Source: a virus
IMG/VR virus record: IMGVR_UViG_3300031857_000002
Span: 248,001 to 312,000 of that record
Reading direction: 5' to 3' (one strand)
DNA: 64,000 bases
Shown here: piece by piece, positions 30,929 to 39,081 of the stretch
Layout: every line of letters begins with the position of its first letter
How positions within the stretch are numbered: the first letter of the stretch is position 1
The notes under the pieces: generated by a model
What the model saw: only the letters and a program-made list of their open reading frames with translations
What the model was told of the DNA's origin: nothing
Databases searched by the model: none
Translations under genes and position numbers: made by a program

Positions 30929-30963
30929 TATTTAAGATGATGACTATTACAATTTTATTACAG
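30929..30963 (-). promoter_or_regulatory. Pho box with TAAATA -10, plcP promoter
   Basis: Minus strand CTGTAAT-AAAA-TTGTAAT (30963-30946), 15 of 18 matches to the Pho box consensus, then 11 nt and TAAATA (30934-30929), the same geometry as at pstS. The ATG is only 4 nt after TAAATA, so the transcript has almost no leader or uses another start point. Confidence 0.75.
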
Positions 30964-30971
30964 AAACTAGA

Positions 30972-31625
30972 CTACTCAGGTACTCTGGTCCAGGCTATGA
31001 GTGCTCGTTTGCCCGGGATACCATTTGCTAGAAAGTTGTCACTGGTGTGAAACTTGAATCTAGCGGCAGCAAACATACTGCCTTTCTTCCACTTGAAGAT
31101 ATCTTCTATGGTAAACCAGTCAAACAAATCACCGGGAATGTGACTGAAATACTGTTGTCTTGTGGCAGCATCTATTGTGGGATTTTCATACGGCGGCACA
31201 TCTTTTGTGTACTCATGTGGTTCTTTGATGATGCTGCCTTCCTTGAACACTATGGTATGGCTGTCATAGGTGTCCAAGGGAATGATCAAGGTCCAAGCGG
31301 GCACAGTGGGTTCGGGACTTTTTTTCCAGCCACTGGCCACATCGCTGTGAACTCGATAAGGATCAACACAGTCAAAAATGTGTATTTGTTCAAAGAACAG
31401 GTCCTGACCAAATGCCTCTTGAAACTTGGGTGCCAGTATTTCAACTACCTTGGCAAAGTGTGAGTCATAGTAATCAAACACATAATAGTCACCGGACTTG
31501 ACAATTTCTCCTGACGGCGTGGGGTTGAAATTTTCATGCGGCTTCACTGCCATGACCATGGATTCAATAGTGTCTATTTCAGCATCAGACAAAAAGTTGT
31601 CAATAATTTTTGAGTCAAAGTTCAT
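30972..31625 (-). CDS. 2-oxoglutarate/Fe(II) oxygenase-like protein
   Basis: 217 residues from ATG 31625 (frame open to 31631). V-D-P-Y-R-V-H-S-D-V supplies an H-x-D pair, W-T-L-I-I-P-L-D is the following core strand, and the C-terminal K-F-H-T-S-D-N and K-R-A-L-I-A-W-T-R could supply the distal His and the 2OG-binding Arg. This double-stranded beta-helix arrangement occurs in many phage oxygenases that hydroxylate protein, sugar or nucleic acid. Substrate unknown. Sits directly upstream of the Pho-regulated unit but not under its Pho box. Confidence 0.75.
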   Translation of the reverse strand: MNFDSKIIDNFLSDAEIDTIESMVMAVKPHENFNPTPSGEIVKSGDYYVFDYYDSHFAKVVEILAPKFQEAFGQDLFFEQIHIFDCVDPYRVHSDVASGWKKSPEPTVPAWTLIIPLDTYDSHTIVFKEGSIIKEPHEYTKDVPPYENPTIDAATRQQYFSHIPGDLFDWFTIEDIFKWKKGSMFAAARFKFHTSDNFLANGIPGKRALIAWTRVPE

Positions 31626-31633
31626 GTGCATAT

Positions 31634-31921
31634 TTACATCAACATACGAATCAGACCCACACTGTCAATAGTGGTCAACAGTATATAGTTAGCCAGCATG
31701 CCAAAAGATTTCCTAGTCCAACTAGCCCAAGCATACAAACCACAGCCAAGGATCCACACAGGGTAAAGAGCAAGAAGCGGAGGCGTGGGTACGGTAAGTG
31801 CCATGACAATTGAACAACCAATACTAATACCCCAAGCAAGCAACTCAATAACAAAGCGAGTTCGGTTGGACTTAAAATCATCTCGTATCCAGTCAAATGT
31901 GTTAAGCAATATATCGTTCAT
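31634..31921 (-). CDS. small multi-span membrane protein
   Basis: 95 residues with about three hydrophobic spans (L-L-A-W-G-I-S-I-G-C-S-I-V-M-A-L; L-L-A-L-Y-P-V-W-I-L-G-C-G-L; L-A-N-Y-I-L-L-T-T-I). Small proteins of this shape are common in T4-like marine phages. It overlaps the end of the uvdE gene by 20 nt. Function unknown. Confidence 0.8.
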   Translation of the reverse strand: MNDILLNTFDWIRDDFKSNRTRFVIELLAWGISIGCSIVMALTVPTPPLLALYPVWILGCGLYAWASWTRKSFGMLANYILLTTIDSVGLIRMLM

Positions 31922-32921
31922 AAACTTGTTCGCTGGCTAAATTCTTGCCTTTGGCTTCGCATTGAATATCAAAGTTGTTAGCAAAGGTCAGAGCCCAATC
32001 AGTCACAGCGTCATTCCAATAGAAGTCGCTGTGGGCTCGTAGTTTCTGTTTCTTATAACCTCTAGCAAGAAGTTCAGCAAGATCGGGTCTAGTTCCTCGG
32101 TCATGGTCAACCAAAACGTCCTCGCGACTAACACTATAATGAAGTGCAGGACGAGTGCCGCGCCAAGAGTCAATAACCCGCTTGACGCGATCGTCCTGCG
32201 CGGTGATGTACTCTCCCGAGTTAATCCAGTGGTGGTGTAGGTCCAATACAAGAGCCACATGCTGAGCCACAGCCAAAGTAGTGTCAAGTCCATTTGTCAT
32301 CTCATCATTCTCGATGGTAATTAAGTTTCTTGCTTCGGGGCTGAGTCTACCCAAAGTACGCAAGAATTTAGCGGGACCACCTTTACCGCTCAAGTGTACG
32401 TTGATCTTAAAGCCGTTATCGTGCCAGGTATTACCATAACCCATCCAACGTGCCATATCAGCGTGGTATTCAAATTCTAGTATGCTACGTTCTACAATCT
32501 CATCTGCTTCGCTTGCTAGTACACAAAACTGGCCAGGATGAAAGCTCAAACGCACACCGTATTTACGTGCGGCTTCGCCAATTGGGGCAAAAATCTTTGC
32601 ACAGTGATCCTGAATTTCTTGGCGTTGCCACCATGCAATCCAGTTGGGCTCAGTGTAGCCCTGTAGCATTTCGCTACCAAGACGTACCATTCTACGTTCA
32701 ACGGGCAATGTGGCCACACGTTCAATCATCCGCACAGCCGCTGACGCATTGTGATTCATGATGTCCCATTGTCTCTGGTCTGCTTCGTTGGCATGTTCGC
32801 GAAGCCACCTCATGGTAGTTGATCTGCCGTTTAGGTCACGGTCCACTGCGTTGACTTTCATGCCACCACATTCAGTAGGGTCATTAAGCCATTTGCAACA
32901 AAAGCCAATTCGTGTGTTCAT
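31902..32921 (-). CDS. uvdE: UV damage endonuclease UvdE (UvsE)
   Basis: 339 residues with the TIM-barrel layout of UvdE: conserved N-terminus (I-G-F-C-C-K-W-L), R-L-S-F-H-P-G-Q-F, I-N-V-H-L-S-G-K, I-T-I-E-N-D-E and L-V-L-D-L-H-H-H-W-I, which hold the His/Glu/Asp ligands of the trimetal site. It nicks 5' to UV photoproducts and other lesions, giving the phage light-damage repair independent of the host. The start is fixed by the conserved N-terminus, yet the -10 ends 6 nt before the ATG, so the mRNA is predicted leaderless. Confidence 0.94.
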   Translation of the reverse strand: MNTRIGFCCKWLNDPTECGGMKVNAVDRDLNGRSTTMRWLREHANEADQRQWDIMNHNASAAVRMIERVATLPVERRMVRLGSEMLQGYTEPNWIAWWQRQEIQDHCAKIFAPIGEAARKYGVRLSFHPGQFCVLASEADEIVERSILEFEYHADMARWMGYGNTWHDNGFKINVHLSGKGGPAKFLRTLGRLSPEARNLITIENDEMTNGLDTTLAVAQHVALVLDLHHHWINSGEYITAQDDRVKRVIDSWRGTRPALHYSVSREDVLVDHDRGTRPDLAELLARGYKKQKLRAHSDFYWNDAVTDWALTFANNFDIQCEAKGKNLASEQVYERYIA

Positions 32922-32927
32922 ATGAGT

Positions 32928-32956
32928 ATTATATACTCAATTGTACAAAAAGTCAA
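32928..32956 (-). promoter_or_regulatory. sigma-70 promoter predicting leaderless uvdE mRNA
   Basis: TTGACT (32956-32951), 17-nt spacer, TATAAT (32933-32928), then ACTCAT and ATG at 32921. No Shine-Dalgarno is possible. Confidence 0.85.
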
Positions 32957-33876
32957 CTTCTTGCTTGCCGAACTAGATCTAATGTGACGCAATGGAATCC
33001 ACCACCCAATGTTCGACTGTGACGTAGTTCCAACGGAATTACCGTAAATCGATAACTTTCCAGTGTTTTGATCAATTCGGTTTGGTGCCGGTCCACAATC
33101 ACAGTTTCTGGATCCACTGTAAGCATGTTCATTGCTATCCATTTTGAAGCATACGGATAGCCGTAAAAACTCTGTGGTACTACATTGTTAATCCAAATCT
33201 TTTGCCAACCTTCAAACACCCGTGGCACATTATCAAAATTCACACGACTGGCATTGAGCATGACCAGGCCTTCACGCAGGGCCACAATAGTTGAATCAAT
33301 GTGAACTCCGGCATAAAAATTGCACATCTCTATTGTGACATTGGGAAATTGATCGCATAACCAATTGTAAGCTGATTTGCTGCCTGATGCACTTTCCAAG
33401 AACAGCATCTTGTTTGGGCCCAAACGCAACACATTGGCAGCATCTAATACCATGTCACCGCCACGTGGCATGTGTCGGATTTCGCCAGCATAGGTCAATA
33501 TGTCGTGATAGCACTGATATTCCATGTCTCTACAGGGATACATCATAGCAGGGTCAATCACTACATCACCGTGTACAATAAACCGATCTCTAGGACAATA
33601 GTTGTACAAGCCATCGTGGGCCTGAAAATTCATGTTCTCTGGGCGTAGTACTTCTACACCCAAGTTACCCAGTGTGTTGGCCAAGGTATCTAGATCTTCA
33701 TTGGCTTCGTCTATGATCCAGTCTGGCACAGGTCCTGACGGCACAGGTGATTCTGTCCATGTGGTCTTTTGGCTCTCCAAGCTAAACACAGGATCGTGAA
33801 CGGGCCAATTGGCGTGATCTGCACGACCAACCACAATCTTTTTCAGTGGATCCCACTCATTAAATGTGCTTATCAT
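32953..33876 (-). CDS. amidinotransferase / arginine deiminase-family enzyme
   Basis: 307 residues from ATG 33876, which overlaps the preceding stop (ATGA). The pentein-fold motifs are present: F-N-E-W-D-P-L-K-K-I-V-V-G start, R-D-x-x-x-V-H-G-D, M-P-R-G-G-D-M-V-L-D-A-A, G-V-H-I-D-S-T (His general base) and near the C-terminus L-G-G-G-F-H-C-V-T with the catalytic Cys. This combination is typical of glycine/inosamine amidinotransferases, which move an amidino group from arginine to an amine. Neighbouring sugar genes suggest an amino-sugar or polyamine acceptor; unproven. Confidence 0.9.
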   Translation of the reverse strand: MISTFNEWDPLKKIVVGRADHANWPVHDPVFSLESQKTTWTESPVPSGPVPDWIIDEANEDLDTLANTLGNLGVEVLRPENMNFQAHDGLYNYCPRDRFIVHGDVVIDPAMMYPCRDMEYQCYHDILTYAGEIRHMPRGGDMVLDAANVLRLGPNKMLFLESASGSKSAYNWLCDQFPNVTIEMCNFYAGVHIDSTIVALREGLVMLNASRVNFDNVPRVFEGWQKIWINNVVPQSFYGYPYASKWIAMNMLTVDPETVIVDRHQTELIKTLESYRFTVIPLELRHSRTLGGGFHCVTLDLVRQARS

Positions 33877-34391
33877 ACGTGTCCTGTAATTTGCAATGTA
33901 TATCGATCTTCCAGCCCAATATTGGCAGCCATGTGTGGTGCATCGTACACCCATTCTACAGTTGTACCTGCTGTCCATTTTACATAAGGCTGACCAATAA
34001 CTTCTAGGTAGTGCCCTGATTGCCAGTCCTCTAACAACACTAATGCACGTCGGATTGACTGTTCTTGTCCTTGCAGATTAAACAATTCAATGTAACGTTT
34101 GTACAGGTCTTGATGTACCGGCATTACAGTACCTGTGGGCATGCGATAAAACGCAAGACCAATATCTTTCCATCCCATCTCAGTATAGATCTTAATAAAC
34201 TTATCAGCCCATGCTGGTAAACGATGGCGCATGTCGCAAAGATCCCCGCATATTTTAGTGTGATATCCTTGTGCTAACCACTGAGACACGCTGACAGGAT
34301 CGTTAAAAGGCTCCTGAATGTAATCAAGAGCCTTAAACTCATCGTCCCAGAATACAGGAAGATGATACTTATTGACCACGTGTGTTGCCAT
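33873..34391 (-). CDS. 2OG-Fe(II) oxygenase-like protein
   Basis: 172 residues from ATG 34391 (AAGG, 9 nt). M-P-V-H-Q-D-L gives H-x-D, R-A-L-V-L-L-E-D-W-Q-S-G-H-Y-L-E is the facing strand, and A-P-H-M-A-A-N-I-G and R-Y-T-L-Q-I-T-G give the distal His and Arg: a compact oxygenase as found in T4-like phages. Overlaps the dehydrogenase end by 23 nt and is coupled to the amidinotransferase. Substrate unknown. Confidence 0.82.
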   Translation of the reverse strand: MATHVVNKYHLPVFWDDEFKALDYIQEPFNDPVSVSQWLAQGYHTKICGDLCDMRHRLPAWADKFIKIYTEMGWKDIGLAFYRMPTGTVMPVHQDLYKRYIELFNLQGQEQSIRRALVLLEDWQSGHYLEVIGQPYVKWTAGTTVEWVYDAPHMAANIGLEDRYTLQITGHV

Positions 34392-35607
34392 AGTGAACAA
34401 CCTTAACATCTGGGGTAGATGTCAGTTTGCGCCATGGGTCAACAATGATACTGCCCTTGGGGATGTCACAGTAGGCTTGTGTGTCTTGTTGCTCGCCTGT
34501 GTATTCGTAAGTGATCTTGCGATTGTGTGCCCACAAAAACACAGCAGGGCCGGCAACTTCCTTAATAACTTCGTCTTGGTTGTCTGCCAAGGGATCAACA
34601 TAGCGCACATTAAATCCAGCTTGTTTGACATAGTGTCCAACCAAGGTAGAATAGCTACCAATACAGTATTCAACGTCTGGTTTGTAGGCTTTGCCATGAA
34701 TCACAACACTCATGCCATTTTGTTTGGCTTGTTCTACCAGGAACAATGCCAGATTCTTGGCTTGGATTTCACGAGCATGCATGATTGTGTCAAACAAGTC
34801 ATATCCTACTTCGTAGTGTTCTGCTAACCAACGAAGTGCAATATTATCACGTGGATGACAAGCACCTGCATCTCCCATGCCTGCTGTCATGTACTTGGGA
34901 CCTTGTAGTCGCATGGTGCTTCGTGCCAAGGCGTTTGTAACAACGTCAACGTTGATGTTGCCAATCTTCATAGCAAAGTCTTGAATCATGTTAACAATAC
35001 CAACCTTGGCCGAGATGTAGGTGTTGTAGAAGATCTTGATAGCTTCACATTCGTCCCAGGTGCCAATTTCGTAACGTGGGTCGTTGTTCATGATTGTTTT
35101 GTACAACGCAATCAACTCACCTGCAATACCTGTAAGCTCGCCATCTTCTGTGCCAATGATAACCATCTCAGGATTGGCCATGTCCCACTTCACTGATCCC
35201 ATGGCAATGAGGTAAGGATTGTACAAGAATTGATGTTTGGGGTCTAGCAATGTAATAAACTTGCTACGTGTGGTACCAGGTAGCACCGTAGAAATCAACA
35301 CAACTTTCTTGCTGGTCTTGGCATGTTGGTTGACTTTGTTGATGGCATCAATCACCGCATCGTGGCCAAAGTCCTTGGGGGTCATGTGACTTGATGGGAC
35401 TGATCCATCATATCCTTCTGCGTGTGGGGTTGGCACAGCAATAAAGATCCATTCGCTTTCATTGACCAACTCGTCAATGTCGCAAACTTTTACAGTGTCG
35501 CTAGTACGTGGGTAAATATCATAACCCCGCACTGTGTGCTTTTCTGCCATAACTTCGGCGCAATCAAGGCCAAGTTTACCGATACCGATAAATCCAATTT
35601 TTTTCAT
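34369..35607 (-). CDS. UDP-glucose/GDP-mannose dehydrogenase family protein
   Basis: 412 residues. N-terminal Rossmann motif I-G-F-I-G-I-G-K-L-G-L-D (residues 4-15), I-F-I-A-V-P-T-P, a central helical linker with Y-N-T-Y-I-S-A-K, the catalytic Cys in G-A-C-H-P-R-D-N (canonical G-x-C-F-P-K-D) and a C-terminal UDP-binding half (G-K-A-Y-K-P-D-V). These enzymes oxidise a UDP-sugar at C6 to a uronic acid for capsules or glycans. The F-to-H and K-to-R changes at the active site are unusual. The start codon is 3 nt from that of the divergent gene at 35611. Confidence 0.9.
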   Translation of the reverse strand: MKKIGFIGIGKLGLDCAEVMAEKHTVRGYDIYPRTSDTVKVCDIDELVNESEWIFIAVPTPHAEGYDGSVPSSHMTPKDFGHDAVIDAINKVNQHAKTSKKVVLISTVLPGTTRSKFITLLDPKHQFLYNPYLIAMGSVKWDMANPEMVIIGTEDGELTGIAGELIALYKTIMNNDPRYEIGTWDECEAIKIFYNTYISAKVGIVNMIQDFAMKIGNINVDVVTNALARSTMRLQGPKYMTAGMGDAGACHPRDNIALRWLAEHYEVGYDLFDTIMHAREIQAKNLALFLVEQAKQNGMSVVIHGKAYKPDVEYCIGSYSTLVGHYVKQAGFNVRYVDPLADNQDEVIKEVAGPAVFLWAHNRKITYEYTGEQQDTQAYCDIPKGSIIVDPWRKLTSTPDVKVVHYGNTRGQ

Positions 35608-35610
35608 ATT

Positions 35611-36918
35611 ATGAGTGTTCCTTTAGATAGATTATACAATCACTTAGACAGTTTATGCAACCATGATGCTTTAATTTATCGCTTTTATCCGCATGGCTCA
35701 AAAAAACTTGAAGATATACATCCCTTGTATGATTTCTCTCAACGTGGATGGCAGTATCAAATTGGAACTCCAGGCATGCTGTGTCATGATCAGGAACCGC
35801 TGATGTTTGATCAGTATTCTAATCATGACATGTTGAATTATTTTGTGCATTATAACCCAGCAGTACTTGATGATACCAAAGCTGTTAATCGACTAAAAGA
35901 GTTAATCAATACGCAACATTTGCGATCAATGACCTGGTCACGGCATGGCATATACGACACCACGCTGTTGTTACACAGTGAAAAACACAGTGAAAATCTT
36001 GCCCGGTATGAACAAGTGGGATTTATAGGAGTATACTGGTGGGCACATGCCGCTATTGCCAATGATTGGTACCGATATGCCAAACATGATCCTGAGCTTG
36101 CAGTTAATTTTAACAATATCAGCCAGGATTTTTTGGTATACAATCGTGCCTGGACCGGCACACGAGAATATCGACTGAAATTTACCGAACTAGTAATCAA
36201 TTTAGATCTTCAATCCCGTTGTCTCATGAAGTTTTCTACCACCTGCGACGGGCAGCACTATTCTAAATTTAATTTTAAAAATCCAACATTGGCAATATCA
36301 CAACATGATTTAGAAGCACACTTTGATCCGTGCACCATCAATGCTACTGCTAGTGCAGATTACCATGCGCCGGATTACGCACACACTGGAATAGAGATTG
36401 TGTTAGAAACATTGTTTGATGATACACGATGGCACCTAACTGAAAAGTCACTTAGACCAATTGCCTGTGGTAGGCCTTTTATGCTAGCAGGCACCCCAGG
36501 TAGTTTAGAATATCTCAGGAGTTACGGGTTTGAAACGTTTGGCAACTTGATTGACGAGTCCTACGATCAAATTGCAAACTCAGTTGAGAGACTGCAATGC
36601 ATCACTGCGGAAATGTCACGTATTAGTAAGTTGCCACAAAAACAAAAACTTCAGCTATGGCAATCCTTGTATGAAATTGCAGACCGTAACAAACAGTTAT
36701 TTTTTAGTGACGCATGGCAACAACAAATTTTTGATGAGTTTGTCAGCAACTTTAATCAAAGTATTTCTATCATGGAACATTGCAAAACAGGGCAGCATTG
36801 GTTGAAATTTCGAGATGCGTGGATTGCATGCCCTGATCAATTCAAACTTGCTGACCCAGTAATATTAGAAAGTATGTTACATCAAGAAGAAGTTGAACAA
36901 CTGTTAAATCGTACTTAA
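35611..36918 (+). CDS. putative glycosyltransferase of large phages
   Basis: 435 residues from ATG 35611 (upstream frame lies inside the dehydrogenase gene). The C-terminal half has D-T-R-W-H-L-T-E-K-S-L-R-P-I-A-C-G-R-P-F and A-G-T-P-G-S-L-E-Y-L-R-S-Y-G-F. A T-E-K-x-x-x-x-x-x-x-G-x-P followed by G-S/T-P-x-x-x-x-x-x-x-x-G is the nucleotide-sugar end of GT10-like and related GT-B enzymes. I recall similar uncharacterised proteins in pelagic phages. No Shine-Dalgarno is visible before this ATG. Confidence 0.6.
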   Translation: MSVPLDRLYNHLDSLCNHDALIYRFYPHGSKKLEDIHPLYDFSQRGWQYQIGTPGMLCHDQEPLMFDQYSNHDMLNYFVHYNPAVLDDTKAVNRLKELINTQHLRSMTWSRHGIYDTTLLLHSEKHSENLARYEQVGFIGVYWWAHAAIANDWYRYAKHDPELAVNFNNISQDFLVYNRAWTGTREYRLKFTELVINLDLQSRCLMKFSTTCDGQHYSKFNFKNPTLAISQHDLEAHFDPCTINATASADYHAPDYAHTGIEIVLETLFDDTRWHLTEKSLRPIACGRPFMLAGTPGSLEYLRSYGFETFGNLIDESYDQIANSVERLQCITAEMSRISKLPQKQKLQLWQSLYEIADRNKQLFFSDAWQQQIFDEFVSNFNQSISIMEHCKTGQHWLKFRDAWIACPDQFKLADPVILESMLHQEEVEQLLNRT

Positions 36919-37271
36919 ATTGATTTTATGTATACTCCAGTCCAGTTGGGTCCTGGGGGATTGTTCCTGAATGCTCGAACACGATTTTGTATTTCTTCAT
37001 AGAACGTGTCTACTGTGCCGCCCCACTTGCCCTTGAGTTCTTCAAGTGCTTGCTCACAAAAATCCCAATGCTGTTCACGATAGTATTTAATCACATCTGC
37101 ATGCAGTTTCTTGTGTGCTTCGATTAATGGGAATTCATTCAGGGGAATTTTCTCTACTACACAATAAGCGGTAAATGGTTCTGCTCCGGGCTTGACACAG
37201 ATGGTATCTAGTTCTAGTACTGTATGCCCATTGGGCATCAATTTAACAGCTTCTCCAAATATAATGTTCAT
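36915..37271 (-). CDS. conserved T4-like phage hypothetical protein
   Basis: 118 residues. A-Y-C-V-V-E-K-I-P-L-N-E-F-P near the middle, then W-D-F-C-E-Q-A-L-E-E-L-K-G-K-W-G and D-T-F-Y-E-E-I are the recognisable core of a protein common in T4-like cyanophages. Function unknown. Good AAGGAAA ribosome site. Converges on the glycosyltransferase end by a 4-nt overlap. Confidence 0.88.
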   Translation of the reverse strand: MNIIFGEAVKLMPNGHTVLELDTICVKPGAEPFTAYCVVEKIPLNEFPLIEAHKKLHADVIKYYREQHWDFCEQALEELKGKWGGTVDTFYEEIQNRVRAFRNNPPGPNWTGVYIKSI

Positions 37272-37292
37272 GTGATTTCCTTTTAAATATGT

Positions 37293-38087
37293 ATGATGAA
37301 TTTTAATTTTGACTTAATTTCTGATTTACATATTGAAACCTGGTCTGAAGAAATAGATTGGACCGGCATTGCTACCAGCCCTGTGTGCGTGGTTGTTGGA
37401 GATATATCTAAGGACAGAAATATTGTAACCCGTGTGTTGACCAAACTTGGTCAATGTTATCAAGCTGTATTTTACATAGATGGCAACGACGAGCATCATG
37501 ATTACTTGCATAAACTTGGGTATAGTTACGCTGATCTAGTGAGCCGCGTTAACAACATACCCAATGTAGTTTATTTACAAGACAATGTTGTAGTAATTGA
37601 TGGAGTGGCTATCCTAGGTACCAATGGCTGGTGGGGGTTTGATTTTGATCTAGGAATCGACTATGTCAGCAGCCAAGAATGGTATCGTGAAAAATTTGGC
37701 TTGACTGCAGAAGCAACCCATGCAATATCTCGTATGGCCAACAATGATGCCATGTACATGATCAACTCAGTCAAGAGAATACAAACACACCAAGACGTTA
37801 AAAAGATTGTAATGATTACACATACTGTGCCAGATCCTGTGCTGATTGAACACGATATTGATCTAGAAGGCAAACTAAAGTTCAACACCATGGGCAACAG
37901 ATACATGAAACAGGTGTTAGAAGTTGATACTGAGAAAAAACTACATACCTGGTGTTTTGGACACTATCATGGTTCGATTGATCAAACTCGCAACGGCATC
38001 AGATATGTGAACAACTGTCGCGGCAGGGGTGACACACCTTATGGTAAACATGTGTACTACCCCTTGCGAATCACTGTGAGTTATTGA
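37293..38087 (+). CDS. metallophosphoesterase with variant GND-E-H motif
   Basis: 264 residues. L-I-S-D-L-H-I-E (residues 7-14), V-V-G-D-I-S, then I-D-G-N-D-E-H-H in place of the canonical G-N-H-[DE]; later I-T-H-T-V-P and F-G-H-Y-H-G. The missing His is offset by a following H-H pair, so the metal site may be shifted. Similar enzymes are found in T4-like phages. Substrate unknown. TAAATA lies 15 nt before the start. It converges with clpS by a 7-nt overlap. Confidence 0.88.
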   Translation: MMNFNFDLISDLHIETWSEEIDWTGIATSPVCVVVGDISKDRNIVTRVLTKLGQCYQAVFYIDGNDEHHDYLHKLGYSYADLVSRVNNIPNVVYLQDNVVVIDGVAILGTNGWWGFDFDLGIDYVSSQEWYREKFGLTAEATHAISRMANNDAMYMINSVKRIQTHQDVKKIVMITHTVPDPVLIEHDIDLEGKLKFNTMGNRYMKQVLEVDTEKKLHTWCFGHYHGSIDQTRNGIRYVNNCRGRGDTPYGKHVYYPLRITVSY

Positions 38088-38392
38088 ACAGTATCAGGCT
38101 CTAGCTTGATCTGAAGTGGATAGGCTTGAGCACGAGCACTTATAGTAACCTCAATACCTTTTTGTTCGGCAATCTCATAAGGCAACACAGCAACCACAGC
38201 TGATCCAGCTTCGTGGATGTCTTCGGTAATGGTCAAAGCCGTGTGTTCAGTATAGTTAAAAAATTCTACCAGACTTTCAACCACAAACTCCATGGTGGTT
38301 TGATTGTCGTTGAGATAGATTACCTTGTACATTGGTGGCTCTTTAACCTTTTCAGATGGTTTGATTTTTGTACGTGTATCTGCTTGAGACAT
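38081..38392 (-). CDS. clpS: ClpS-like protease adaptor
   Basis: 103 residues, with a disordered basic N-terminus then the ClpS core: P-P-M-Y-K-V-I-Y-L-N-D-N-Q-T-T-M-E-F-V, D-I-H-E-A-G and K-G-I-E-V-T-I-S-A-R-A. N-D near residue 28-29, Met and the His of D-I-H line the N-degron pocket in known ClpS. ClpS delivers N-end-rule substrates to ClpA, which the window does not encode; it would have to use host ClpAP or a phage-specific partner. Second gene after a 2OG oxygenase. Confidence 0.93.
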   Translation of the reverse strand: MSQADTRTKIKPSEKVKEPPMYKVIYLNDNQTTMEFVVESLVEFFNYTEHTALTITEDIHEAGSAVVAVLPYEIAEQKGIEVTISARAQAYPLQIKLEPDTVQ

Positions 38393-38406
38393 TGTGTTTC
38401 CTTAGG

Positions 38407-39069
38407 TTAGTGTGCGTGAATTTGCACGAGGTCTTTGTTGTTGAACTTTTTGTATTTTTTCCAATTGCCTGAGCAATGAATTTGTGATGCTTTGAAGAAT
38501 ATGCCACGGCCAGCTTGATATCTAAACACAGCATCTGGAGTAAGCCAGTCACCGAAATAAGTCTTGGTAAATGTTTCCATGGTGTGTTCGATATCTTCAG
38601 TTTCACTCCAGGTGTTTTTACGAGGATTAGCGTCACGGCCGCCCATGGCCCATGTCATGAACATTTCGTGCATGTGTTCACAGCTACGAGCTTCTTCTTG
38701 ATATAACACCGCACTGTGTTCTGGAATGTCATCCAGCGCCATGATAATTGTGTAGGTGGGGAACTCAGCGTAATCTTTGCAGTAGTCGTCAACGTGTAAA
38801 CTATGTGGATTAGTCTGGCGTTGATAGTTTGCCCAGATGTGACGCACATTGGGTAAGAATTGTCTAGTCACACGATCAATAATTTTGTGTACTTCATATT
38901 CTGGTTTGATTAGAATTCGATGATCAATCACTTGCCCTGGTTCAAACTCAGGGTGATTAGGAACGTACCCGTCAATCCAAGCTTCGCTTTGATGTTCATT
39001 ACGAAACTGCTTAAAGGCAGCAATTTCTTCTGCTGATATGATATTATCTACTATTTGTGCTCGAAACAT
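38407..39069 (-). CDS. 2OG-Fe(II) oxygenase-like protein
   Basis: 220 residues. P-H-S-L-H-V-D-D-Y gives H-x-D, T-I-I-M-A-L-D-D-I-P-E-H-S-A-V is the core strand pair and S-Q-I-H-C-S-G-N-W supplies the distal His. Fold assignment by pattern; substrate unknown. Transcribed with clpS. The leader contains a 10-bp hairpin (39082-39103) below a TAAATA site. Confidence 0.78.
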   Translation of the reverse strand: MFRAQIVDNIISAEEIAAFKQFRNEHQSEAWIDGYVPNHPEFEPGQVIDHRILIKPEYEVHKIIDRVTRQFLPNVRHIWANYQRQTNPHSLHVDDYCKDYAEFPTYTIIMALDDIPEHSAVLYQEEARSCEHMHEMFMTWAMGGRDANPRKNTWSETEDIEHTMETFTKTYFGDWLTPDAVFRYQAGRGIFFKASQIHCSGNWKKYKKFNNKDLVQIHAH

Positions 39070-39081
39070 GTTTGTCCTAAA

